DNA of 64,000 nucleotides, from NCBI GenBank assembly GCA_020722575.1, contig DYKN01000005.1, positions 70,703 to 134,702 on the forward strand. The letters are read 5' to 3'. The DNA comes from Rikenella microfusus. Lineage in GTDB: Bacteria; Bacteroidota; Bacteroidia; Bacteroidales; VadinHA17. The position numbers and the translations under genes were made by a program. Positions 9,606 through 18,899 of the stretch are shown piece after piece (the stretch's first letter is position 1; each line of letters opens with the position of its first letter). A model generated the notes under the pieces. That model worked only from the letters and a program-made list of their open reading frames with translations. It was not told the origin of the DNA and searched no databases.

Positions 9606-10370
9606 ATGAAGGCAAATGAAAGGCTTGTAGGTTTTCTCAGTGCCGTAATAATTCATCTTATTGCGGGAATAATTTTTATGCTCATCAAAATAAGTTCTCA
9701 AGATGTAAAAGCGCTAACGCAAGAGTATGAGATAATCTTTCAAGATATTGATCAGGAAGGTTATTTTGATCAGGAAGAATTAAAAAGACTTGTTATAAAT
9801 GAATCGGAAGCAGGCTTTGAACGGGAGCTGTTGAATATTGCGCGCAATCTATCTGAAAAACCTGATCCGGAAATAAATCCTGAGGAATATGTAAACAACG
9901 TTAAAGAGGAAATGATAAGGAGTGGTATGCTGGGTCCGGATAATTTTATTGATGAGCAAAAGAGGATGAAGGATAATCAACTTGGTGATGGTATTGACAT
10001 AAGCAAAGATGATGTGGATGAAGATAAAAATGAATTAACAAGGAAGTCAAATGAAATAGCATCAAAATACAGTGGGCCTACAAGAATTTATTACAACCTT
10101 CCCGGGAGAACTCATGTATATCTTCCTCTTCCAATTTATAAATGTGAAGGCGGAGGCAAAGTAACTCTTTCGATTGAGGTTAATCCAAAAGGTGAGGTAG
10201 TGAAAGCATCAGTGATGACATCAGAAAGCTCAATTGCAGATATATGTCTCATTCAGGCAGCTATTGAATCGGCTTTATTATCCCGATTCACTCCTGATGG
10301 CTCAACAGTAAAAAACATTATCGGTACTCTAACATACATTTTTGTACCACAATGGCAAATTGAGGAATAA
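9606..10370 (+). CDS. TonB-like energy transducer with acidic linker
   Basis: N-terminal TM helix; C-terminal GKVTLSIEVNPKGEVVKASVMTSESSIADICLIQAAIESALLSRFTP resembles the TonB C-terminal domain. Confidence 0.7.
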   Translation: MKANERLVGFLSAVIIHLIAGIIFMLIKISSQDVKALTQEYEIIFQDIDQEGYFDQEELKRLVINESEAGFERELLNIARNLSEKPDPEINPEEYVNNVKEEMIRSGMLGPDNFIDEQKRMKDNQLGDGIDISKDDVDEDKNELTRKSNEIASKYSGPTRIYYNLPGRTHVYLPLPIYKCEGGGKVTLSIEVNPKGEVVKASVMTSESSIADICLIQAAIESALLSRFTPDGSTVKNIIGTLTYIFVPQWQIEE

Positions 10371-10383
10371 CAGATCCTATTAA

Positions 10384-11106
10384 TTATTTCTGATAGTTGT
10401 TATTATATAAGAAAGGTTTTATGATTTCAGGAGTATTTTTCTCAGAATCTCTTCGTGCAATGATATTACTTATTGTATGTGCCTTCAGAATTTCTGAAGG
10501 GCTATGAGCAAGAAGTCTATAAATTCTTTCGCGAGGGAGTTTTGTATCAAGCCACATATCTTCATCACATCTTTCGATTATTAATGGCATTCGTTTTTTC
10601 GTGTTATGAATTTCTGCCATTAGTTCATTTGCTTCAGTAGTTATGATTGTGAATGTTTTTATTGTTTTTCCTGTGGTATTATTGATCCATTCTGCTGATA
10701 ATCCGGCAAGAGACATTATATCTCCGTCGGCTCGATAAATATACCATGGAATTTTTCGTCCGTCAATATGTTGCCATTCAAAAAATCCGCAAACAGGCAC
10801 GATGCATCTTTTAGAAATAAATGAATCTGAGAATGATGGTTTGATATCAATTGTTTCTGCCCTTGCATTAAATGTTTTATATCTTATTTCCTCAGCCTTT
10901 TCGTTGTTTTTAACCCATGAAGGAATAAGTCCCCATTTCATTATCTCAATAAATTCCCTGTTTTCTGAACAAATAACAGGCAGATCAGGCAATGAATATG
11001 CATGATAATAATAACTTGGTTTGTAATTTTCAGGATCGATTAGTTTTGCTCCGTAACGGTTTTCAAGTTCGTCTTTTACGATATTTACATTGACTGTAAA
11101 GCACAT
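10384..11106 (-). CDS. SOS response-associated peptidase (SRAP/YedK/HMCES family)
   Basis: MCFTVNVN (catalytic Cys2), MKWGLIPSWVKN, FNARAETI, RCIVPVCGFFEW, TTEANELMAEIHNTKKRMPLII. Confidence 0.95.
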   Translation of the reverse strand: MCFTVNVNIVKDELENRYGAKLIDPENYKPSYYYHAYSLPDLPVICSENREFIEIMKWGLIPSWVKNNEKAEEIRYKTFNARAETIDIKPSFSDSFISKRCIVPVCGFFEWQHIDGRKIPWYIYRADGDIMSLAGLSAEWINNTTGKTIKTFTIITTEANELMAEIHNTKKRMPLIIERCDEDMWLDTKLPRERIYRLLAHSPSEILKAHTISNIIARRDSEKNTPEIIKPFLYNNNYQK

Positions 11107-11117
11107 ATCCCAACTTT

Positions 11118-12479
11118 TTACTTGATAAAACCAATTTCATCTGAGAGAGTGGCTTCAAGTCTGAGAGTGAACAAGTCCGTATCTGGCCATTTTTTTACAT
11201 GAGCCAGTGCTCTAGACATATAAATACTTATTTCTGAACTGATTTCGGGACCATTCCAGGTGCTGGTATTCATGAGGAATACCCATGTTATGTTGTCGGG
11301 CTGGCACTTTATCATTCCAAAACTTCCCGGGAAGGATCCGGTTCGCCACCAGAGGCCATTTGAAATTGTTGCTTTCCATCCGAGTGGTGCAAATCCGTTT
11401 TGTGGATCAGTCATAAATTTAACTGATTCTTTACTAATAATATCTTCTGGCTTATCTTTACCGTCGATATGTAAAACAAATTTAAGAAGGTCGGGAGCAG
11501 TTGCAATCCATGCACCGGCTGCACCAAGAGATTCAATGTCATTTCCTCCGTAAGAGGCAGGAACCATTTCACCTGTCCCGTAAATTGATGGTTTAAGAAT
11601 TGCGTCGGGAGGTTCGTAATATAAAACTTCATATAGCTGTCTACCGGTTTTAAGATTAGATGCAAGGCACATATCGTATATTCCGCATGGTTCAAGAATA
11701 TGTTTTTTACAATATTCCTGATATGACATTCCTGAAACCTTCTCAATTACAAGGCCAAGAATAGCATATCCAAGATTGGAATAGGATCTTCCCTTACCGG
11801 GGGTAAAATGCAGGTTTTTATTAAGAGCAAAGCGGACTATTGTTTTAGTATCAACGGGGATTGGGGATCCCATGTATGAAGCAACCACAAAAGGCATAAA
11901 CATATGATCTCCATATCTTGTAGTCCATCCTCCCTGGTGAGAGAGAAGATGCAAAACTGTAATGTCATAAGCCCTCTTATCTTTCGGATTACTGAAGTAT
12001 GGGTCATTAAGTATGCCGTCAGGTCCGAAAACCCTATCATAAACCGAAAGTTTACCCTCTTCCTGAAGTTTCATTATGGCAACAGCTGTTATAAGTTTTG
12101 AAATGCTTGCTATTCTGAAACGGTTGTATGGTTGAACTGGTTGAAGGGATGAACTGTCAGCATATCCAAAACCTTTTGCATATATCAGATTGCCGCTGCG
12201 TGCAACAGCAATCGAAGCACCAACAATGTTCCATCTCCTCATAAAATATCTGATGGTCTTTTCAAAACCTTCAAACTCAGGAATGTCAGACTGGCCATTC
12301 GATAATCTCAAATTGGCAGGTTTCAGCTTCATCGAATATTCATTCTTGCTTTCAAAAGCACTGGGCTGATAACCTGAAAAAAAGGATATCAGTATTAAAA
12401 ACAATATTTTCAGAATATTCCTCAAAAATCCCTTTAATACCTTTACAAAAATAGAAATTTTTTTTCGTGTATATTTCAA
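11118..12479 (-). CDS. Serine hydrolase, beta-lactamase/class C-like (PF00144)
   Basis: FRIASISKLITAVAIMKLQEEGKLS (SxxK), YSNLGYAILGLVIEKVSG (YSN), HLLSHQGGW. Confidence 0.92.
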   Translation of the reverse strand: MKYTRKKISIFVKVLKGFLRNILKILFLILISFFSGYQPSAFESKNEYSMKLKPANLRLSNGQSDIPEFEGFEKTIRYFMRRWNIVGASIAVARSGNLIYAKGFGYADSSSLQPVQPYNRFRIASISKLITAVAIMKLQEEGKLSVYDRVFGPDGILNDPYFSNPKDKRAYDITVLHLLSHQGGWTTRYGDHMFMPFVVASYMGSPIPVDTKTIVRFALNKNLHFTPGKGRSYSNLGYAILGLVIEKVSGMSYQEYCKKHILEPCGIYDMCLASNLKTGRQLYEVLYYEPPDAILKPSIYGTGEMVPASYGGNDIESLGAAGAWIATAPDLLKFVLHIDGKDKPEDIISKESVKFMTDPQNGFAPLGWKATISNGLWWRTGSFPGSFGMIKCQPDNITWVFLMNTSTWNGPEISSEISIYMSRALAHVKKWPDTDLFTLRLEATLSDEIGFIK

Positions 12480-12498
12480 CTTTTATACCCCCTGATAG

Positions 12499-12527
12499 TT
12501 TGAGTTAAAAGCAAAATAATAAATTTG
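12499..12527 (+). promoter_or_regulatory. Bacteroidetes primary-sigma promoter (TTTG-N17-TAAATTTG)
   Basis: TTTG at 12499-12502, TAAATTTG at 12520-12527; ATG of the next gene starts at 12532. Confidence 0.5.
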
Positions 12528-12531
12528 CAAT

Positions 12532-13998
12532 ATGTCTTCCAGGCCATTTTCATATCAGTGGCTTATTTTTGTCTTTATAATGACATTTGGTCATATATAT
12601 TCGTTATTTTCTCAAGAAGATATAAAAGACCAGGAAGATGACACTCTTGCACTTGAAAATATTTTATATGGACCCGATATGGATTATAATCTGAACATAG
12701 CTTTATTCAAAGCTTCTGCTGAGGGTCATATAAATCAAATAAGGTGGCTTATCAACAAAGGCGCTGATATAAATGCATGGACTTATGATCATGTTACAGC
12801 TCTTCATTTTGCTGCAGGTAATGACAATAAAGAAGCAGTAAGAGTACTGTTAGAATATGAACCCGATTTAAATGTTCTTTCCTCATATTCTGAATCACCG
12901 CTTCATATAGCAGTAAAAAGGAATAATTCTGAAATAGCAGAAATGCTTGTCAGGGCAGGAGCGGATATCAACATTAAGGACAGGTTTGGCGCAACACCGC
13001 TTCACTATGCCTCGGCCTATGGCTATTTTTCAATTGTTGATATGCTCCTCTATTACGAGGCATCAATATGGTTGAGCGACAATGAAGGAACAACTCCACT
13101 TATGGCTTCAGTATGGGCAGGACATGCAAATATAGCCGACCTGCTACTACAGAAGGGAGCTGATCCTTCTTCAAAAGACAGGGATGGCTTTACTCCATTT
13201 CTTATAGCTGCACAGAATGGTGACACGCTCATCATGGAATTACTAATAAAACGCTTCGTAAATATTTATGAAACAAATAAATACAAATATAATGCCCTCG
13301 ATCTTGCCATTATGGCAAATCACAAGGAGGCAGTTGAATTTCTTCTCAAAAAAGGAGATAAATGGACCACTGATTACAATAATGAAGCCATAAATCCATA
13401 TTCAGTTGCTGTTTCATACAGCAGGAAAGATCTGGCTGACATGCTTCTGAAATATAAAATACCACCAGCAGTTCATAAGGGATTCGATCAAACAAATGTT
13501 ATGACAAATGCTAAAATCAATCTGCACGACTTTTATACTGGAATAAACATCTCACTCAAAGCACCGCTAAAAAACATTGGTATTCTTACAGGAATAGACT
13601 TTAAACCTACATACTCAAGGGTACTTGTTAAAAAATCAGAAGACGAGTTTTTCCAGTATTTTGATAAAAGCTATCTTTTATACGCAGGAGCTTTTAAAGA
13701 TTTTTCCCTTACCGATTATCCCTTAAAAGGTAACTGGAAGGCTACACTTTTGGTAGGTTCAGGATATTTTTTCGGAAATAAATATAGAGGAACAAACCTT
13801 TATTCTGAACAAAAGTTTAAACTGATAGCTTCAGCAGGTATAAAGTATGAAAAAAACAATCTTTTATTAAAAGCTGAAATTGAATATTTCAGTACTCCTT
13901 TTTATAATATTGGTCCTTTATGGCTCAGGTTAGGAACAGGGTATACTTTTTTCCGTAACAATATTAAAGCTCCTGGCAAACTCATTAAATGGTACTGA
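12532..13998 (+). CDS. Secreted ankyrin-repeat protein with C-terminal outer-membrane-barrel-like domain
   Basis: Signal peptide (FVFIMTFGHIYSLFS); repeated ANK units (VTALHFAAGNDNKEAVRVLLEYEPDLN, ESPLHIAVKRNNSEIAEMLVRAGADINIKD, ATPLHYASAYGYFSIVDMLL, TTPLMASVWAGHANIADLLLQKGADPS); C-terminus alternating beta-strands ending in LWLRLGTGYTFFRNN. Confidence 0.85.
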   Translation: MSSRPFSYQWLIFVFIMTFGHIYSLFSQEDIKDQEDDTLALENILYGPDMDYNLNIALFKASAEGHINQIRWLINKGADINAWTYDHVTALHFAAGNDNKEAVRVLLEYEPDLNVLSSYSESPLHIAVKRNNSEIAEMLVRAGADINIKDRFGATPLHYASAYGYFSIVDMLLYYEASIWLSDNEGTTPLMASVWAGHANIADLLLQKGADPSSKDRDGFTPFLIAAQNGDTLIMELLIKRFVNIYETNKYKYNALDLAIMANHKEAVEFLLKKGDKWTTDYNNEAINPYSVAVSYSRKDLADMLLKYKIPPAVHKGFDQTNVMTNAKINLHDFYTGINISLKAPLKNIGILTGIDFKPTYSRVLVKKSEDEFFQYFDKSYLLYAGAFKDFSLTDYPLKGNWKATLLVGSGYFFGNKYRGTNLYSEQKFKLIASAGIKYEKNNLLLKAEIEYFSTPFYNIGPLWLRLGTGYTFFRNNIKAPGKLIKWY

Positions 13999-14000
13999 AA

Positions 14001-14432
14001 ATGAAAAAAATTTTATTATATCTTTTCATGATTTCATTTTCGTATATATTTTCCTGTGATGAGAATCCAGTTTTTATTGATTGCCGCGAATGCTATCAAA
14101 ATGAACCAGACTATGCAACTCTGATCCTCAAACTTGACAAATCTTTTTCAAGCGGACTTTATCCCTCCGCTCTAATCACGATCTATCTTGGAAATATTGA
14201 AGACAATGTTGTGCTTTACACTTTTAATGTTCAACAAAGCAGGTATGAAATTGAGGTTGCACTAAACAGAAAATACACTATTTCCGCCACTTATACTGAC
14301 GATAAAGGGATAAAGTATACAGCTATAGACACTGCATATCCCCGAATAAGATTTGATGAATACCAGTGTGAAGAACCATGTTACTATGTTTATGACAGGG
14401 TAGTTAATCTATCTTTAAAATACATAAAATAA
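14001..14432 (+). CDS. Cys-containing putative lipoprotein, unknown function
   Basis: MKKILLYLFMISFSYIFSCDENPVFIDCRECYQNEP; ORF 13989..14432 overlaps the end of the ankyrin gene. Confidence 0.65.
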   Translation: MKKILLYLFMISFSYIFSCDENPVFIDCRECYQNEPDYATLILKLDKSFSSGLYPSALITIYLGNIEDNVVLYTFNVQQSRYEIEVALNRKYTISATYTDDKGIKYTAIDTAYPRIRFDEYQCEEPCYYVYDRVVNLSLKYIK

Positions 14433-14451
14433 TCAAAATAAATGTTTTATA

Positions 14452-15225
14452 TCAGAATTTTTCCTCTGAAAAAATTTTTCTTAAATCATTAACTGTAAGG
14501 TTTGTTTTTATTTCACCGCCATCAGCAACACTGATTTTTCCTGTTTCCTCCGATACCACTATTACTAAAGCATCGGTTTGCTCTGACATTCCGAGAGCAG
14601 CTCTATGGCGCATCCCATGAAAATTCACTAAATTTACATTTTCGGTTATTGGCAAAGGGCATCTGGCTGCCAGAATTTTTCCGTTTTCAATAATCACAGC
14701 GCCGTCGTGTAAAGGGGTATTTTTTGAAAAAATTGTCTCAAGAAGTTCTGCACTTATTCTTGCATCAAGCTTTTCTCCTCCCTCAGTATATGGTTCTAGA
14801 AAACCTGTACGGGCAATAACTATCAGAGCTCCAATTTTCTTTTTTGATAACATTTCGACTGCCCTCACTATTTCTTCATTGCTTCTCTGGTCCTTTTTTT
14901 TATAATTCCCTGGGAAAAAGTAACGATAACCAGGAAATTTATATCTGCTGATATATTGGTTCCCGAGAACAATAAGAAATTTCCTTATTTCCTGGTGAAA
15001 AACAATAATAAGTGCTATTACTCCCACACTTATTACCTGACCAAGCAGTGTACCTGTAAGCTCAAGATTCAAAACCTTTACCAAAAGCCAGAAAAGGTAT
15101 ATCATAAAGACAGCAATAAAAATACTGAAGGCTGGCGTTCCTTTGATAAGGCGGTAAAGCTGATAAAGAATAAAGGCAAAAATGAAAATATCAAGAATAT
15201 CAATTATAGTTATATGAAACGGCAT
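14452..15225 (-). CDS. cdaA: Diadenylate cyclase (c-di-AMP synthase)
   Basis: N-terminal TM helices, LHDGAVIIENGKILAARCPLP (DGA) and GMRHRAALGMSEQTDALVIVVSEETG (RHR). Confidence 0.95.
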   Translation of the reverse strand: MPFHITIIDILDIFIFAFILYQLYRLIKGTPAFSIFIAVFMIYLFWLLVKVLNLELTGTLLGQVISVGVIALIIVFHQEIRKFLIVLGNQYISRYKFPGYRYFFPGNYKKKDQRSNEEIVRAVEMLSKKKIGALIVIARTGFLEPYTEGGEKLDARISAELLETIFSKNTPLHDGAVIIENGKILAARCPLPITENVNLVNFHGMRHRAALGMSEQTDALVIVVSEETGKISVADGGEIKTNLTVNDLRKIFSEEKF

Positions 15226-15238
15226 CTTTACTTATATA

Positions 15239-16120
15239 TTAATTATCATTTTTTTGATTTATTTTCATAAAAAGTTCTCTGGTCTGAACAGCTTCTCTGA
15301 CATCATGAACCCTGATAATATCAGCACCTTTCATAAGGGCAAAAGCATTGAGAACAGATGTACCGTTCAAGGCATCTTCAGGTTTAATACCTAAGGTTTT
15401 CCATATCATTGATTTTCTGGAAAGCCCAACCATAACAGGCAAACCTGTAACAATAAATTCATTCAGCCTTCGCAGAAGTTCATAATTATGTTCATTGGTT
15501 TTCCCAAATCCAAATCCGGGGTCAATAATAATATCTTTGACACCTGCTGACTTTAGTTTTGTTATCCTTTCCCCAAACCATATCAGTATATCAGCCACCA
15601 CATCATTATAAACAGGGTTGATTTGCATTGTTTGAGGGGTACCCTGCATATGCATCAATATATATGGCACATTCAGTTGAGCAATCACATCAAACATTTC
15701 CCTGTCGGCATCTCCTCCTGAAATATCATTAATAATCGAAGCTCCGCAATTTACTACTGCTTCATATGCCACTTCAGCCCTGAATGTATCTACTGAAACA
15801 ATGGCTTCGGGAAATTCATCGGTAATAATTTTAATTGCAGGAAGTACCCTCGATTTTTCTTCCTCAACAGTAATATCCACTGCGCCAGGCCGTGAAGAAT
15901 AACCTCCAACATCAATGAAATCCGCCCCTTCCAACAACATCCTGCGTACTGCATTTATTATCCCTTCTTTTACTGTAAAACGACTGCCAGCATAAAAAGA
16001 ATCGGGCGTGACATTTATTATTCCCATCACCCGGGGTATACTGAGATCAATTAGATTGCCTCTTACATTAATATATCTTGCCTTGCTGTTCATAAAAAAC
16101 TCTGTCTTCAAAGTTAACAT
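15239..16120 (-). CDS. folP: Dihydropteroate synthase
   Basis: PRVMGIINVTPDSFYAGSRF, GADFIDVGGYSSRPGA, IIDPGFGFGKTNEHNYELL. Confidence 0.95.
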   Translation of the reverse strand: MLTLKTEFFMNSKARYINVRGNLIDLSIPRVMGIINVTPDSFYAGSRFTVKEGIINAVRRMLLEGADFIDVGGYSSRPGAVDITVEEEKSRVLPAIKIITDEFPEAIVSVDTFRAEVAYEAVVNCGASIINDISGGDADREMFDVIAQLNVPYILMHMQGTPQTMQINPVYNDVVADILIWFGERITKLKSAGVKDIIIDPGFGFGKTNEHNYELLRRLNEFIVTGLPVMVGLSRKSMIWKTLGIKPEDALNGTSVLNAFALMKGADIIRVHDVREAVQTRELFMKINQKNDN

Positions 16121-16196
16121 ATTTTAAAAACGAATTACTTCAAGTCCTCTCTTTCAAAATTTGAAATTTATTTTTTCGTAAATCAGCAGGGGTTAT

Positions 16197-16204
16197 TACA
16201 TTTG
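16197..16204 (+). promoter_or_regulatory. -7 box (TACATTTG) upstream of tmk
   Basis: Matches TAnnTTTG; implies that the tmk start is ATG at 16223, not the TTG at 16202. Confidence 0.45.
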
Positions 16205-16222
16205 CATGTAAAGCAAAACCTG

Positions 16223-16909
16223 ATGAAGCTATTAGTTATAGAAGGACTTGATGGTTCAGGAAAGTCGACACAGATAAAACTTCTGAAAGATTATTTCTCC
16301 ACCAGGGAGATCAAATACGAGTATATCCATTTTCCGAGAACTGATACACCCTGGTTTGGTGAGCTTATTGCAAGATTTCTTAGAGGAGAATTTGGTTCAC
16401 TCAATGAGGTTGACCCGTACCTGGTTGCCATGCTTTATGCAGGCGACAGGAAAGATGCCTCCGATACAATAAGGCAATGGTTGTCGGAAGGAAAAACAGT
16501 ACTTCTCGACAGATATACCTATTCCAATATTGCTTATCAATGTGCTAAATACAATGACCCTATAAAGCAGGAAAGGCTGAAAAAATGGATACTCGAACTT
16601 GAATTTGAATATTTTGCAATACCAAAACCTGATATAAACATTTTTCTCGATGTGCCCCCCGGGTTCACGCGAAACAAACTCACCGCCAGCAGAAATGGCA
16701 CTGATCGACAATACCTGAATGGCTATAATGATATCCACGAAAGTAATTTTGATTTTCAAATGAAGGTACGCGACATCTACATGCAGGTTGCCCTTACCGA
16801 CCCGCTCCTTGAAGTTATTAATTGCAGTAAACAGGATGACCAGATACTACCACCAGATGAAATTTTTAATAAAATTACGAACCTTCTAATTGAAAAAAAA
16901 TTGCTTTAA
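16223..16909 (+). CDS. tmk: Thymidylate kinase
   Basis: MKLLVIEGLDGSGKSTQIKLLKDYF, GKTVLLDRYTYSNIAYQ. Confidence 0.93.
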   Translation: MKLLVIEGLDGSGKSTQIKLLKDYFSTREIKYEYIHFPRTDTPWFGELIARFLRGEFGSLNEVDPYLVAMLYAGDRKDASDTIRQWLSEGKTVLLDRYTYSNIAYQCAKYNDPIKQERLKKWILELEFEYFAIPKPDINIFLDVPPGFTRNKLTASRNGTDRQYLNGYNDIHESNFDFQMKVRDIYMQVALTDPLLEVINCSKQDDQILPPDEIFNKITNLLIEKKLL

Positions 16910-18016
16910 ATGAAAAAAACATTAATATTCATTATAAGAGTAATTACAGGTTTGGTATTCGTATTTTCAGGAACTGTGAAAGGAATTGACCCAATGGGTA
17001 CAGAAATTAAATTTTCTGATTATTTCACAGCTTTCAAACTGGAATTTCTTGAACCTCTGAGTCTTACTTTTACATTAATACTCTGTCTTGCAGAATTTAT
17101 TGCAGGGTTTGCACTGCTAACAGGAATAAGGTATAAAGAAGGCCTGTGGGGAATATTTTTACTTATGTGTTTTTTTACCCCTCTGAGCCTGATACTTGCC
17201 CTTACAAATCCCGTTTCAGATTGCGGATGCTTTGGAGACGCAGTAAAATTAACCAACTGGCAAACATTCTGGAAAAATGTGGTATTAATAACATTTGTTA
17301 TTCTATTGATTATAAGCAAAATCAGACCTCCCGAATACATCAAACCTGCAACCGGCTGGATTATACTTGCTGCAAGCTCCCTCCTTTTTGTCGGTTTTTG
17401 CTTTTACAACCTGAGATATCTCCCTGTTATTGACTTCCGCCCCTACAAAGAGGGAAATAATATCAAGGAGCTTATGGAAATCCCTGAAGATGCACCAAAA
17501 CCTGTTTTTAAATCCACATTCATTTATGAAAAGAATGGAGTCAGAAAAGAATTTACTCTTGATAACTACCCTGCAGATGATACATCATGGGTATTTGTTG
17601 ACCAGATTTCAGTTATGGTAAAAAAAGGTTATGAACCTCCAATTACCGATTTTTCAATTTATACAACCGATAATAATGATATAACTGATATTATTCTTGA
17701 TAATTTAGGTTACACATTACTGATGATATCTCCCAAACTTGAAAAAGCTGACCTTAAAAGACTTAATAAGGGTTTTGCAACCGGTTACCGATGTCTCGAT
17801 ACGGGAATTGATTTTTATATTGTTACAGCATCGGGGTCGGATAAAATCAAAGAATACGAAAATGGCCTGAAGTTTTGCATAGCAGATGAAACCGTGTTAC
17901 AAACGATGGTCAGAGCTAATCCTGGTTATATAATGTTAAAGAACGGAACAATAATTTGTAAATGGTCATGGGCTAATCTCCCATCTGACATTGAAAAACT
18001 TAAATCAATCAAATAA
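16910..18016 (+). CDS. DoxX-like membrane protein with C-terminal soluble domain (BT_3928-like)
   Basis: RVITGLVFVFSGTVKGIDPMGTEIKFSDYFTAF; NPVSDCGCFGDAVKLTNWQTFWKNV; four N-terminal TM helices. Confidence 0.85.
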   Translation: MKKTLIFIIRVITGLVFVFSGTVKGIDPMGTEIKFSDYFTAFKLEFLEPLSLTFTLILCLAEFIAGFALLTGIRYKEGLWGIFLLMCFFTPLSLILALTNPVSDCGCFGDAVKLTNWQTFWKNVVLITFVILLIISKIRPPEYIKPATGWIILAASSLLFVGFCFYNLRYLPVIDFRPYKEGNNIKELMEIPEDAPKPVFKSTFIYEKNGVRKEFTLDNYPADDTSWVFVDQISVMVKKGYEPPITDFSIYTTDNNDITDIILDNLGYTLLMISPKLEKADLKRLNKGFATGYRCLDTGIDFYIVTASGSDKIKEYENGLKFCIADETVLQTMVRANPGYIMLKNGTIICKWSWANLPSDIEKLKSIK

Positions 18017-18039
18017 CTAAAATTAATAAACGAATCATT

Positions 18040-18798
18040 ATGAGAAAGAGAATTGTTGCAGGTAACTGGAAAATGAACATGGATCTACAGCCGGGTATTG
18101 AACTAGCCACGGGAATTAGAGATTATTTCAGTAACAGGAAAACGGTTGCTGATATAGTTTTATGCACTCCGTATATTCATCTGGCAATACTGAAAGAATT
18201 ACTCAACGGAAGCAACATAGGATATGGTGCCCAGAACTGTTCGGCCGAAACGTCAGGTGCATATACAGGAGAGATATCCTGCAGTATGATTAAAAGCACC
18301 GGAGCAGGTTACGTAATAATAGGCCATTCAGAAAGGCGGACCCTTTTTGGCGAAGGTGACCAGCTGCTGTACAGAAAAACAAAATTAGCCATAACAACCG
18401 GATTAAAAGTAATATTCTGTTGTGGTGAACTTCTTGAGGAAAGAAAGAGTGAAATTCACTTTAATATTGTAAAAAGACAGCTTGAACATGGATTATTTGG
18501 TCTTGATGAAAATGAATTCAAAAATGTAATCATAGCATATGAACCTGTATGGGCAATTGGTACAGGACTTAATGCAACACCTGAGCAAGCACAGGAAATG
18601 CATAGTTATATAAGAAAATTAATTGATGGCAGGTATGGTGATAAAGTAGCGGATGAAACCACCATTCTTTATGGCGGCAGTTGCAAGGCATCAAATGCAT
18701 CTGAAATCTTCTCGATGCCTGATGTTGACGGTGGCCTTATCGGAGGAGCATCTCTCAAAAAAGATGAATTCTGTGCTATAGTTGAATCTGTAAAATAA
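18040..18798 (+). CDS. tpiA: Triosephosphate isomerase
   Basis: MRKRIVAGNWKMNMDL, VIIGHSERR, IIAYEPVWAIGTG, ILYGGSC. Confidence 0.97.
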   Translation: MRKRIVAGNWKMNMDLQPGIELATGIRDYFSNRKTVADIVLCTPYIHLAILKELLNGSNIGYGAQNCSAETSGAYTGEISCSMIKSTGAGYVIIGHSERRTLFGEGDQLLYRKTKLAITTGLKVIFCCGELLEERKSEIHFNIVKRQLEHGLFGLDENEFKNVIIAYEPVWAIGTGLNATPEQAQEMHSYIRKLIDGRYGDKVADETTILYGGSCKASNASEIFSMPDVDGGLIGGASLKKDEFCAIVESVK

Positions 18799-18899
18799 AT
18801 TTTAATCCGGTTAATAAATAACCTGAAATATTGAAAAAGTAGTTGACGTTTATTAAATAAATTTATAATCTTTATTGTTTCAGGATTATTTGAAACCGG

